64,000 nt of DNA. Source: Halostagnicola kamekurae. GTDB taxonomy: Archaea > Halobacteriota > Halobacteria > Halobacteriales > Natrialbaceae. The DNA lies in the NCBI RefSeq assembly GCF_900116205.1, contig NZ_FOZS01000001.1:496001-560000 (forward strand). Reading direction: 5' to 3'. Under the pieces are notes generated by a model, which ran no database searches, was not told where the DNA came from, and saw nothing but the letters and a program-made list of their open reading frames with translations. Both the position numbers and the translations under genes were made by a program. Shown in pieces: positions 29,841-37,958 of the stretch (positions are counted from its first letter, which is position 1; every line of letters starts with the position of its first letter).

Positions 29841-29903
29841 CCGCGGGCTCGAGCGTCCTCGAAACACAAGCCTCAAATAGAAACCGGAGTTAGGTGTGTT
29901 CGA

Positions 29904-29975
29904 GGGCTCGTAGATCAGTGGTAGATCGCTTCCTTCGCAAGGAAGAGGCCCTGGGTTCAAATCCCAGCGAGTCCA
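29904..29975 (+). tRNA. tRNA-Ala (anticodon CGC)
   Basis: 72-base cloverleaf: acceptor GGGCTCG (29904-29910) pairs with CGAGTCC (29968-29974) with discriminator A at 29975; anticodon stem CTTCC/GGAAG closes the 7-base loop TTCGCAA, giving CGC; T arm CTGGG-TTCAAAT-CCCAG. No intron and no encoded CCA. The last 15 bases are duplicated at 39011-39025, so the 3' end is the attachment site of the adjacent element. Confidence 0.95.
29961..29975 (+). repeat. attL core (tRNA-Ala 3' end)
   Basis: ATCCCAGCGAGTCCA, the 3' end of the tRNA-Ala gene, repeated exactly at 39011-39025. Adjacent bases (TTCAA) also match with a one-base gap. It marks the left end of the integrated element. Confidence 0.85.
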
Positions 29976-30143
29976 TCGGATTGTTGTCACGTTTCGAATT
30001 GTTCCGATAGTCGCTACCTTAGCGGCTAAGTCAGAATTATGCACTTGCCCTTCGAGTGTAGAAACCCCCCTTCAGAATCGAGTGATTGACGGGACGGGAT
30101 TCACCCCCGCGCCGTTTGGCGATTTCACCGAAGGAAATTCGGG

Positions 30144-30443
30144 GTGTTCGGCGTGACGGTCGCACCATGGCCGTCTGTTAACGAATCGACCTGTCAGAAT
30201 TGCGGATCACACGTGACGGATCGGTTCGGCCGGGTGTTCGGCGACGAGAACGACCGAGCCCATCGCTGTGGAAACTGCGATTCTTACCGACGACTGAGCC
30301 GGGGGTCCGCCGCCGGTCTCGAGGTTCGGGTTCCCGATTGCGAAAACGGAGGTCGATTCGAGGTGATGACGATCACAATATTTGGACCGACGGCGGCACA
30401 TCCTCGAACGTTACCGATCATTTGGCGGCTCGGCATCATCTGA
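30144..30443 (+). CDS. Small zinc-finger protein (C-x2-C pair)
   Basis: 99 residues with GTG start; a second GTG at 30153 is possible. STCQNCGSHVTDRFGRVFGD followed by HRCGNCDSYRRLSRG is the paired C-x2-C pattern of small haloarchaeal zinc-finger proteins common in genomes and mobile elements. Family members usually end soon after the second pair; here another 45 residues follow, which may be a read-on tail from decay of the original stop. First gene inside the left end. Confidence 0.5.
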   Translation: MFGVTVAPWPSVNESTCQNCGSHVTDRFGRVFGDENDRAHRCGNCDSYRRLSRGSAAGLEVRVPDCENGGRFEVMTITIFGPTAAHPRTLPIIWRLGII

Positions 30444-30647
30444 GAGAAAGATGCTGTCTTGGTCTGGATCGAAGTAGACTTCCAGCGCCCGTAGAGCGCC
30501 TGCGTAGGCGGAAACCATTACAAATATGAAACCAATTAAGATTAAAAGGGCAACTCCGAATATCCTTCTAATTTAGAAACTCCTCTCAATTAACAAATAA
30601 ATTTCGGTACATTCGTACAGCTACTGGTCGATTTAGGGGTGATCGGG

Positions 30648-30785
30648 ATGTCTGAGCAAGCCTCGCTATTCGACTTCGAGCGCGACGACCTCACCAACGA
30701 GCAGCGCCAGGAGATCGCCGAGACACTCAGCACTCGAGTCGTCAGCTTCGAAGCCGAGCAATCGGTGACCATCGATCGAGATTAG
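30648..30785 (+). CDS. Small acidic hypothetical protein, 45 aa
   Basis: Short ORF beginning MSEQASLFDFERDDLTNEQR. Composition is acidic and haloarchaeal and its start follows an AT-rich segment (30480-30640) that otherwise holds no gene. It may be an N-terminal remnant of a longer element protein. Confidence 0.45.
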   Translation: MSEQASLFDFERDDLTNEQRQEIAETLSTRVVSFEAEQSVTIDRD

Positions 30786-30857
30786 TAGTGTTGGTAATAC
30801 GATTTCTTTATCTATGGATGGCCGTGAAAATCACGGTAAGTATAGAATCTGTTTCGA

Positions 30858-31226
30858 TCACTCGTAGGAATGGCCGTCGCTAATTGGCGGTGCCCCCATA
30901 CCGATTACGACGACTGGATCCTCACTTTCGGCTGGGTTAAAGGCGCGATGTGCGCTCTCAGGCTCTGCGATGAAGAATTGTCCCTGTTTGGCGGCGTACT
31001 CTTTGTCAGGAGTTTCTACGTGCAGTCGGCCGCTGACGACATAGAACGCTTCCTCTTGGCGGTCGTGGTAGTGGAGGCCGCTCAATGGGATCTCCTCGTC
31101 CGGTTGTACACGATACAGTCTTAGTCCCATCTCGTTCATACCTGCGGCCTCACTGACGTAGTGCATCTCTGACGGTCTATCCGGAACAGGGTCTAAGTCG
31201 TCTGGATCAATTACATGGTATCCCAT
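30858..31226 (-). CDS. Cupin-domain protein
   Basis: About 122 residues. A single cupin barrel: LSGLHYHDRQEEAFYVVSGRLHVE carries motif 1 (G-x5-H-x-H-x4-E-x6-G, partly matched) and QGQFFIAEPESAHRAFNP carries motif 2 with its His. The metal ligands are present, so it could be a metal-dependent enzyme or sugar-binding protein. The ATG at 31226 (MGYHVIDPDDLD) is chosen; an ATG at 31286 adds 20 residues. It looks like cargo rather than a structural virus gene. Confidence 0.75.
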   Translation of the reverse strand: MGYHVIDPDDLDPVPDRPSEMHYVSEAAGMNEMGLRLYRVQPDEEIPLSGLHYHDRQEEAFYVVSGRLHVETPDKEYAAKQGQFFIAEPESAHRAFNPAESEDPVVVIGMGAPPISDGHSYE

Positions 31227-31358
31227 GTGTCCCACTATGTAGGTGTTGTTAAATAATTCAATGAGATTATACTGTTCAGTACGCACACGTAGTTACCGAA
31301 TCGCACTTTTCAGTTACACACTCCAAACTGGATGAAAAAACCGCGCTACTATCTACTG

Positions 31359-31754
31359 TCAGAACACGTCTTCGATCGAGATTTTTGTCTGCTTGGTGTC
31401 GCGGTGATCGCCGCCGCCGTGCCAGCGCAACGTGGGAAGCCTGGATGCAGAAATCGACGTCGTTTTCAGAATCTACGTTCCCCGGCCGCGCTTTCGATAG
31501 ACAGCGAAGCCGTACCTCCCGCCGTTCCGCTGTAACTTGCCGTGATATCGCTTGTAGACCTTAAAATTCCCCGACTGCCCGTCAGCGTGTTTGTATTTCG
31601 TGGCCTTGAACTCCCACGGGACGCCGTTCTTGAGACCGTCGTACCAGCTCGTATCGATCCGATTGCCGTTCTCGTCGACGAGATCGACGCGATACTTTTC
31701 CGCCAGGTAGTATTCGCACGCGGTTCCGTACTTGTTGGCCTTGTGCGACGGCAT
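31359..31754 (-). pseudogene. PD-(D/E)XK-like nuclease gene interrupted by an in-frame amber codon
   Basis: The gene starts MPSHKANKYGTACEYYLAEK at 31754 and includes GVPWEFKATKYK, a possible E-x-K active site, and NGGRYGFAVYRKRGRGT. A TAG at 31473-31475 then stops it, but the same frame continues past the TAG for 37 more codons with coding character, including LPTLRWHGGGDHRDTKQTK, to a TGA at 31359-31361. One C-to-T change (CAG to TAG) would explain this. If not repaired by readthrough, the product loses its C-terminal third. Function is inferred as a nuclease or recombination protein and is tentative. Confidence 0.7.
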
Positions 31755-31992
31755 TTCAAGCGATCCCCACAACGCGCGCGCCGCGATTTTTTCGAAATCG
31801 CCTCCCAAAAACTTACATTTTTTGGGTATTCGTACGCGCCTTGAGCGCCGAGATATATAAACCCCGCTGGCACAGAGCCGCTACGCCCACGGTCCGCTTC
31901 GCTCCCGACAGGGAGCAAGCGCGGTGGGCTTTGGGCTTGACAGTCACTAAAGGGGGGTCGGTTGCGCTTTACAGCTTCACAACCCGACGCTC

Positions 31993-33229
31993 TCATGCGA
32001 TCACCTGTTCTACGGTGTCAACCCATTCGCGCTTCTCGCCACCCTCATCGATCTCTTTCCACCAGTTTGAGACGGTAGCGTGACTATACGGCACGAATTC
32101 GGCGGTTTCGCGGGCCGACATTCCCTGTTCCCGACATGCTTCCATCGTCCATGCAGCGACCGTTTTCACGTCCTCCTCGGCGATTGCAGGACCATCTTTC
32201 TCGTCACCGGACGGTGCCCGCCAGGACCAGTCGGCTTCGTCGTTCGTGTGCGGTTCGAAATCCGCCGGAGGAATCCCTTTCAGTGGTCGCGGATCGACAT
32301 CACGAAGCTTTCCGCCGGAAATCCGCTCTGCGACGAGTGCTTTCCCCTTGTCGTTCCGATCGGGCTTTTTCAGGATCGTACCGGCGCCAGAGCAGTGGAT
32401 GAATCGAACTCTCGTCATGGCCGATGTAGATGAGTGCGCCGTTGTACTTGCGGATCTTGAACACCAGCGGTCCCATCAGCTTACGGACTAACTGCCCGTC
32501 CTCGCCGGTCCCGCTCGCGTTCGTCGAGAATTCGTCGCCGATGAACAGCTTCGGCTGTTGTGGGTTTTCAACTGGGTTTCCGTCCTGACCAACCCACTCC
32601 TCGAGCAGCGGGTAGTGCGGAATCCAGCCGTCCTCGAGGTCGCCGTTGTCGCGCACCCAGTCGTCATTTCGCGGGAGCGTGCGAATGTTCGATGCGATTT
32701 TCATGTTGCCGTCGACCCACCGATCACGCAGCTGCGCCAGGAGGCAAGCGAGGTTCGTTTTCCCAGCTCCCATTTCGCCGAGCAGCACGATCACCGGGGC
32801 CGGGCCGGCCACGATCTCCTGTAGCCTGGTAATCGCTTTGATCCCCGAGAGGTCCGCCTCTTGCGCCGGGTCGCCGAGGTAGTGTTTCAGCGTGAGCGTA
32901 TCGCCGTTCTCGAGCGCGGTCCGGGACGTGTCGCTCCCTTCACCTTTCAGGATCTGCCGGTTCTTCCCCACGTCCATGTACGTCGCCGCCGCTTTCGAAT
33001 CCCAGCGGTCGGGATCGTGATGGAGCGCGCGCATGGTCATCTGGCGGTCGATTTGCTCATCACGGACGAATCCGGTGTGCGGTAGCGCCTCGTCCGGGTC
33101 ACGCGCCAGTTTGCCGTCCTGCCACTCCCGAAAGCCGCCGACCGTGTAGTTGTCCTGTTCGTTCGTCCCGCCGTCGGTCATGAGACGCTTCCCGTTCTTC
33201 CGATACTCGTGTCTATCCATGTCGTTCAC
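31993..33229 (-). pseudogene. P-loop ATPase with C-terminal HTH, split by a frameshift (VP8-like)
   Basis: Reading leftward, the first frame (33229 to 32300) has Walker A LLGEMGAGKTN, Walker B KLFIGDEFSTN and IYIGHDESSIHPLLWR, then degenerates into Arg-rich sequence. A second frame (32418 to 31993) carries on at about 32385 with GTILKKPDRNDKGKALVAER and ends in a helix-turn-helix (SARETAEFVPYSHATVSNWW). Joined, they give one protein of about 410 residues. Loss of a GC dinucleotide in CCGGCGCC near 32381-32388 would cause this. The ATPase position resembles VP8 of pleolipoviruses, a putative packaging or assembly NTPase. Programmed frameshifting is less likely. Confidence 0.7.
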
Positions 33230-34025
33230 CTCCGTCTGTCGCCGCCTGTGCAGCCTGCTCTTGGGTCGCAGGCGGGCCGCCAGTTGTGTCGATACCGTGC
33301 CCGTCGGCGTACTCCTCGACGTAGCGAGACACGTCTTGGATGTTCTCTGTCGCGTTGTTCTCCGCGTCCTCTCTCGCAGATTCGAATCGGGACTTCACCG
33401 CCGTTCGTGGGTTCATCAATCCGCGCTCGTCGGCCTCGACTTCCTCGTTCACCACGTCCTTCTGGATCTGCAGTCCCATCTTGCTGATTCGGCCGCGCAT
33501 TCGGTTCGACGCCAGGAACTCTTCAACGAGATCGCCGTGGATGTCCTCGAGCATCGCTTTGATCGTGATGAGTTTCGAATCCGATAGCTGCGAGAAATAG
33601 CAGCCTCGAACCACTAACTGACCGATATCCGTCTGATGTTCGAATTCGCGTACTTCGAACGCCGCGCCGTCGTTCACCGTGAACGGACTCGGACCATCAA
33701 CCTGTTTTTCCTGCCAGACCGACGGCTCGACGTAGTATTTCTCTCTAACATCGGTCACGCCGTTGATGTGGTGGACTGTGACCATCCGTTTCTGCCGAAG
33801 CTTCCGAACGCCGGTCACGAAAATGCCGAACAGCGGCGGGCCGAACAACAGGAGTGCGGCCAGAATCCCCTGCGTGACCGGCGGAACGCTCGGTAACGAC
33901 GGTTGCCAGAGCCACAAGCCCATGCCCAAGGAGAAGAACACTCCTAACGCCAGAATCTGCCCCTCGGCGAGTAGGTACGTGAGTCGGCCGCCCCATCCGT
34001 CGTAGGTGTCGCTCGTGTCGCTCAT
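33213..34025 (-). CDS. Membrane protein with two N-terminal helices (virus block)
   Basis: 270 residues: two transmembrane helices near residues 25-45 and 52-73, a basic stop-transfer VRKLRQKRM, then a long soluble acidic domain (about residues 75-270) ending in a Gln/Ala/Gly-rich tail. The start overlaps the previous gene's stop by 4 bases and its 3' end overlaps the ATPase start by 17 bases, so the genes are tightly co-translated. Equivalent position and topology to the ORF7-type protein of pleolipoviruses; I recognise no enzymatic motif. Confidence 0.75.
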   Translation of the reverse strand: MSDTSDTYDGWGGRLTYLLAEGQILALGVFFSLGMGLWLWQPSLPSVPPVTQGILAALLLFGPPLFGIFVTGVRKLRQKRMVTVHHINGVTDVREKYYVEPSVWQEKQVDGPSPFTVNDGAAFEVREFEHQTDIGQLVVRGCYFSQLSDSKLITIKAMLEDIHGDLVEEFLASNRMRGRISKMGLQIQKDVVNEEVEADERGLMNPRTAVKSRFESAREDAENNATENIQDVSRYVEEYADGHGIDTTGGPPATQEQAAQAATDGGERHG

Positions 34026-34627
34026 GCTTTGACCACTCCGCTATCCTCTCTGTAGACGACGTACGCCGCTGCAGCGCCCGCCAGTCCGGTCGTCATCCCA
34101 ATCCCCCAGAACAACCCAGATATCCCACCGAAGTACTGTAGCGGGTCGTCTGGCTCCTCCTCTTCCATCTTGCTCGAGAGTCGGACCGACGCGCCGTCGA
34201 TGTTGACCGTCACTGAGTGCGCTCCTCTGAACGTCTCCACGGGCATCGTGACGACGTGCGTGCCCGACTCGAGCGATGTTTGGGAGGTCGGGGGCCGAAC
34301 CGCACCTTCCTCGCCGAAGCCGGCCACGGAGTCCACAACGACCACATCAACCGGCCGCTCGGTCGTGATCGCTATCTGCATCGTTCCATCCTCGAAGCCC
34401 CAGCCGATGAGTTCCGTCCACTCGCCGAATTGGATCGTCCGGTTCTGTTCCTGCACGATCGCCGCGCTCTCGATCGCGGCCGATTCGTTCGCGATCGCGG
34501 CGGCCGTCCCCGTCGCGCCGATCCCGCGCAGAACGTTGCGCTGACTCGCTCGCGTTTCCAGCATTTCGTTCAGTGCTCGCTTCTCGATACTCTCCGTTTC
34601 CGTGGGCTGTGGGCTCTCTATTGACAT
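34022..34627 (-). CDS. C-terminally anchored membrane protein (virus block)
   Basis: 201 residues. A charged N-terminal region (TETESIEKRALNEMLETR), an Ala-rich stretch, a beta-rich central domain (TIQFGEWTELIGWGFEDGTM), and one or two C-terminal helices (GGISGLFWGIGMTTGLAGAA) with a short positive tail. It is far shorter than a pleolipovirus spike (about 500 residues), so it is better compared with the ORF6-type protein of that block. Function unknown. Confidence 0.7.
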   Translation of the reverse strand: MSIESPQPTETESIEKRALNEMLETRASQRNVLRGIGATGTAAAIANESAAIESAAIVQEQNRTIQFGEWTELIGWGFEDGTMQIAITTERPVDVVVVDSVAGFGEEGAVRPPTSQTSLESGTHVVTMPVETFRGAHSVTVNIDGASVRLSSKMEEEEPDDPLQYFGGISGLFWGIGMTTGLAGAAAAYVVYREDSGVVKA

Positions 34628-34712
34628 ATCTGCATTCTCCCCCCGACCGCGTGCGTTCGTGGACTGTGCGACTCGTCGGTTTGTTTGTCCGAAAATGTCG
34701 AATTCATGTGTC

Positions 34713-35153
34713 TCAGAACCTATATCGGTAAGCCAGAAGGTAGAATCCCGCGCCGTTCAGCATCACGATGAAGAAACCGAGCCACCAATATGACTCAATC
34801 GCGCTCGAAATCGCCGGCACGAGCGCTGAGAGGATTAGGATGGCCGCCATCGCCGCGACAACAGCCGTTTCCTCGTCGCTGAAGTCGTCGAACTGGTTCT
34901 CGTTCGTCGACCACGCCGTCACCACCACGATCAGCGAAATCACGAACGCCCAGGTGAACTCGGTGCCCTGCGCCGAGTAGATCGCGTCGGACATCGCCCA
35001 CGCGATCGGTGCATCAATCGAGACCGTTCCGAGGCCGCTCAACACGAGTGTTGCAGCAACGAAAACGGGCGCGAGAATCGAGTCTATGAGGTCTATACCG
35101 TGTTTCGATCGAATGTTTGTCGGCATTACACCGGACAGGCCTGAAGTTGCCAT
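34713..35153 (-). CDS. Four-helix small membrane protein (VP3-like)
   Basis: 146 residues with four predicted transmembrane helices: [51 protein letters not shown] and [19 protein letters not shown]. It is the first gene of the leftward block, as VP3, the internal membrane protein, is in pleolipoviruses. Only 86 bases separate it from the next gene, where a spike gene would be expected. Homology is inferred from size, topology and order, not from residue identity. Confidence 0.7.
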   Translation of the reverse strand: MATSGLSGVMPTNIRSKHGIDLIDSILAPVFVAATLVLSGLGTVSIDAPIAWAMSDAIYSAQGTEFTWAFVISLIVVVTAWSTNENQFDDFSDEETAVVAAMAAILILSALVPAISSAIESYWWLGFFIVMLNGAGFYLLAYRYRF

Positions 35154-35227
35154 ACCTCGAAGCCGTCAGCATGGGGGGTCGAAAAGCTACGGAAAACCAA
35201 GGGTTCCCCCAGAGTGTCACCCCCAGT

Positions 35228-35252
35228 TTCCCCTACCTTTATACTAGGGGAA
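35228..35252. promoter_or_regulatory. 8-bp inverted repeat spanning a TATA box
   Basis: TTCCCCTA-CCTTTATAC-TAGGGGAA, a perfect inverted repeat with the TATA-like TTTATAC in its centre. The ATG of the AbrB-like gene (35268) lies about 28 bases from the TATA, so its transcript is leaderless and a repressor bound here would block TBP/TFB. The leftward viral block starts 75 bases away at 35153, so the site could control both directions. Confidence 0.6.
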
Positions 35253-35267
35253 GTTGCGAGCGACGGT

Positions 35268-35450
35268 ATGGCATTGAACAAACTCAGAGAATTAGACGAC
35301 TATTCCTACGGCGTGACCGTGCCAAAAGACGACCTTCGAATTGATGGCATCCTCGACGAAAATAGCAATCTCAAGGATGACCATCACTTTCACGTTCAGC
35401 GTACAGGGGAAGGAAAATGGTCGGTAGAATTGGTAGATGATCTTGGATAA
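35268..35450 (+). CDS. Small AbrB-like protein, 60 aa
   Basis: 60 residues: LRELDDYSYGVTVPKDDLRI resembles the swapped-hairpin AbrB/SpoVT strand, followed by DDHHFHVQRTGEGKWSVEL. Related small proteins are common in haloarchaeal genomes and elements and are thought to bind DNA or act as antitoxin-like partners; no toxin gene is next to it. The start is set by the leaderless promoter inside the inverted repeat at 35228-35252, which makes autoregulation plausible. Confidence 0.7.
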   Translation: MALNKLRELDDYSYGVTVPKDDLRIDGILDENSNLKDDHHFHVQRTGEGKWSVELVDDLG

Positions 35451-35524
35451 CGATCTATTTTAGATACGTCTTTCAAGAAACCGGGGTCACGAAAAATGGA
35501 ACTGTTCCGCGATTCGCTACCGAT

Positions 35525-36760
35525 TTAGAGACTGATCGCGTCGGACGTCAGCGTCGACGGTGCCATCAGCACTTCGGTCGTCTGAGCGTTATCTGCGGTC
35601 ACGATCGAGAACTCTGCGGAGCCACCTGCTGGGATCGGCGTGAAGTCCTCGTTGTTGCCACCGTTCAATTCGAGTTCGATCTGGTAGCGATCGTCCGAGG
35701 TGAGCACGGCGTCGTCGAGTTCGCCCTCAGCGAGACTGTCGCCTTCGAGGTTCTCGATGTCGAGATGCTCGAGGTTGGCAGCCTGGCCGCGCTGCGTCTC
35801 TTCACCGACGTACTCGAACGTCGCTGCCTCGAGGTCGACGGCGTCTGCACCGGGACCGAGCGAGACCATCAGCGAAGCGCTCTCGATGTAGTCACCAGTT
35901 CCGGTGTCAGTGTTGTAGTCTGCACCGTGAACGAGGTCGATGCCACCCTCGCTGTCTTCGACGACATTAATTCCGTTCTGGATGGCACGGGCATCGAGTT
36001 CGATAGTTGCAGTTTCCGTGCTTTCGAAGTCATCCGATTCAACATCCACGGACACTTCGTTATTGCCGGATGATAGGTCATTTCCGGAGAAATCAGCATC
36101 CAGATGAGGCGTACCACTGGCAATGTCATTCGTATCCCAGTTCACGTCAACATCAGTCAGTGATCCAATGTCGTCGTAGAACGTTACTGTGGTGTCAGAA
36201 TTCACGTTGAAATTCAATGGACTAGAGATGGAAAGTGACGAATCAGAGCCAGAATTGAACGTGTATTCATCTTGAATCTCAAGAACACCATCCGCATTCA
36301 CGTAGCTTTCGTGAACGTTAAGAGTATCAGATGGAGAATCTTGAGCGTCATCAACAACGACTTCTAATTGGTCAACATCAGAGAGATCTGTTTCCGTTAA
36401 TTCGCCCTCAAGGGTCGAAATATCACCCGCACTTGCCAGTTCATTGCCGTCAGCAAGTACTGTGATAGTGTTTGCATCTCCCCAATTTGCAGCTCCTTCC
36501 TGGCCAAATGTGATGTCAACACTTGTGAGGACTTCACCGTTGCCACCTACTTGACCCGTCGCGGACTCAATCTCAACGACGTTCGAAACCTGTGCTGTAC
36601 TTTCTTGACCCGTTGCCTCTGCCTGGGACTGCAGAAGACCGGCGGTGTTGATCAGTACACCTGCCGCAATCGCTGCGACAAGCACCATCGCGATGAACAC
36701 GATGAGCGTACCGATACCCACCTGACCGCGCTCTTCTTCGTCTGTAATTCGTTCAAACAT
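35525..36760 (-). CDS. Archaellin (archaeal flagellin) carried by the element
   Basis: 411 residues. [20 protein letters not shown] then [20 protein letters not shown] is an archaellin-type prepilin signal: cleavage by the FlaK/PibD peptidase is expected just before GQVGIGTL, leaving the hydrophobic assembly helix. [19 protein letters not shown] and the C-terminal domain ([17 protein letters not shown]) also match haloarchaeal archaellins. The central region (about residues 70-250, bases 36000-36550) is visibly more AT-rich than the ends and full of Asp/Ser/Thr, the exposed filament part. No arl/fla motor genes are in the window; the host's chromosomal machinery would be needed to assemble it. 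Confidence 0.88.
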   Translation of the reverse strand: MFERITDEEERGQVGIGTLIVFIAMVLVAAIAAGVLINTAGLLQSQAEATGQESTAQVSNVVEIESATGQVGGNGEVLTSVDITFGQEGAANWGDANTITVLADGNELASAGDISTLEGELTETDLSDVDQLEVVVDDAQDSPSDTLNVHESYVNADGVLEIQDEYTFNSGSDSSLSISSPLNFNVNSDTTVTFYDDIGSLTDVDVNWDTNDIASGTPHLDADFSGNDLSSGNNEVSVDVESDDFESTETATIELDARAIQNGINVVEDSEGGIDLVHGADYNTDTGTGDYIESASLMVSLGPGADAVDLEAATFEYVGEETQRGQAANLEHLDIENLEGDSLAEGELDDAVLTSDDRYQIELELNGGNNEDFTPIPAGGSAEFSIVTADNAQTTEVLMAPSTLTSDAISL

Positions 36761-36785
36761 GTGTGATTACACGCCGAGCACCCAC

Positions 36786-36902
36786 CAGAAACGAAGTTTC
36801 TGTGATATGCCGGACGTGTTTCGGCTTTCCGAGTATTATCTAATAAATATTCTTGCCGATTGATGGGTGGGCATAAGTGTATTGGCCGAACCTATTTCGG
36901 CC
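36786..36902. promoter_or_regulatory. Archaellin upstream region with two perfect hairpins
   Basis: Within the 297-base gap 36761-37057. CAGAAAC-GAA-GTTTCTG (36786-36802) lies 26-42 bases before the archaellin ATG, probably in its 5' leader. GGCCGAA-CCTAT-TTCGGCC (36884-36902) lies further upstream. Between them, TTTATTAGATAATA (reading leftward, about 36838-36851) is a fair TATA element. The rest of the gap shows nothing. Confidence 0.5.
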
Positions 36903-37057
36903 ACAAGACTAATTTGTGGAAGCAGAGAAAAAGTACGTGAAGGCCTCATTCGTCAGTGATCCTTCGAACACATTGTGTCTGGCTGGAAATCCACCCAGTC
37001 CAGTACCACCCACCTAAACTCTTGACACGCAGCAATTGCTATCAAATTGGGTAGAGG

Positions 37058-37333
37058 TTACTTTTCTTCGAGATCGTCCGCATCTAACTCTCCCTCGAGA
37101 TACGCACGACCGCAATCAGTGATCTGATAAAGACCGCGATCCTTGTCATAATATTCTACAAGATCCGATTGCTCTAACGCCCTTAGACGCCGTCTCACGT
37201 GAGATATCTTGTAATCGAGATTCGCCTCTACAGTGGATGGATTAGCAATAATTGAGCGATTCCCCTCGTTCAGCAAAAACTCGAGAATCGCATCGTCTGC
37301 TCTCGTCATCCAATCCACCCGTGGTCGTCGCAT
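37058..37333 (-). CDS. Winged-helix regulator (phage PhiH1 repressor-like)
   Basis: 91 residues, one winged helix: DDAILEFLLNEGN, STVEANLDYKISHVRRRLRA as the recognition part, then YYDKDRGLYQITDCGRAYLEG as the wing. This is the layout of haloarchaeal PhiH1-like repressor proteins. Starting Met could be residue 1 (37333) or residue 9 (MTRADD). A weak inverted repeat TGAGT-N7-ACTCA overlies the start (37335-37350). It lies between the archaellin and integrase modules and might keep the element silent or control the archaellin gene. Confidence 0.8.
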   Translation of the reverse strand: MRRPRVDWMTRADDAILEFLLNEGNRSIIANPSTVEANLDYKISHVRRRLRALEQSDLVEYYDKDRGLYQITDCGRAYLEGELDADDLEEK

Positions 37334-37493
37334 TGAGTCGGAATCACTCAGAACACCATGTTAGAACACTCGGTTCGATGGTATTAGTTCCTTGTTTGGC
37401 TCCTTGTAGAGCGGTGTTTGATGCACTAGTTCTAAGTACCCCCCGTTCATTGGGACCGGATAACGGAAGTCAGACGGACCCGCCGCTGCTCGG

Positions 37494-37605
37494 CCGGGTC
37501 CTCGAGAAAACGCGGACCCGGTGTTTGGGCACCGGCCCGCCTGGCCTCCGTAACCAACCTACGGAAGCATGCAATCGCACAACGCAACGGGGGATAAACC
37601 CCCCG
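37494..37605. repeat. Two perfect hairpins before the recombination module
   Basis: CCGGGTCC-N12-GGACCCGG (37494-37521) and CGGGGG-ATAAAC-CCCCCG (37588-37605), in the 373-base stretch 37334-37706 that otherwise holds no gene I can support. They could be recombinase accessory sites, a terminator pair or an origin structure. Confidence 0.6.
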
Positions 37606-37706
37606 AAAGACCGACGTATCGGATTCAACGAGACTTTGGAATAGTTTCACTTCCAGCCCGCGCTTTTGGCTCCCCGTTTTTATACCCCGGCGAGACGCCC
37701 GAGGTG

Positions 37707-37958
37707 ATGCCTGCCAGCAAAGAAGAGATTCGACTGTCGAACCGGACTGACCGCTGGCGGTTCATGTGCCCGAACGGTCATCGTTCCTGGGAGCCCACGA
37801 ATAACCATTTCTGGTGTCAGCAGTGTGCGCGCTCATACGATGAGGACGTTGAACCGGAGTTCGACGCGCTTCACGATCTGAAGACCGGGGAAGAAATCCA
37901 TCGCGACGAGCTGGTGTTGCGCCAGGGCAACACGCTCGAAGTTCGGGGGAAAGCGTGA
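37707..37958 (+). CDS. Small zinc-binding protein of the recombination module
   Basis: 83 residues: MPASKEEIRLSNRTDRWRF, then MCPNGHRSW and HFWCQQCARS, giving a Cys/His plus C-x2-C zinc site, and an acidic C-terminus. Its stop overlaps the integrase start by 4 bases, so the two are co-translated. In the SNJ2-type system small proteins co-transcribed with the integrase affect excision; a similar role here is inference. The ATG at 37707 is preferred over 37569, which adds uncharacteristic residues across the hairpins. Confidence 0.7.
   Translation: MPASKEEIRLSNRTDRWRFMCPNGHRSWEPTNNHFWCQQCARSYDEDVEPEFDALHDLKTGEEIHRDELVLRQGNTLEVRGKA

Noticed and set aside
31473-31475. TAG read as pyrrolysine or by programmed readthrough
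   Set aside because: Pyrrolysine genes are not known in haloarchaea in general and no special downstream structure is seen; a point mutation in a decaying element is simpler.
31332-31535. 67-aa rightward ORF in the provirus
   Set aside because: It is antisense to the in-frame C-terminal part of the interrupted nuclease gene, which has the better coding signal.
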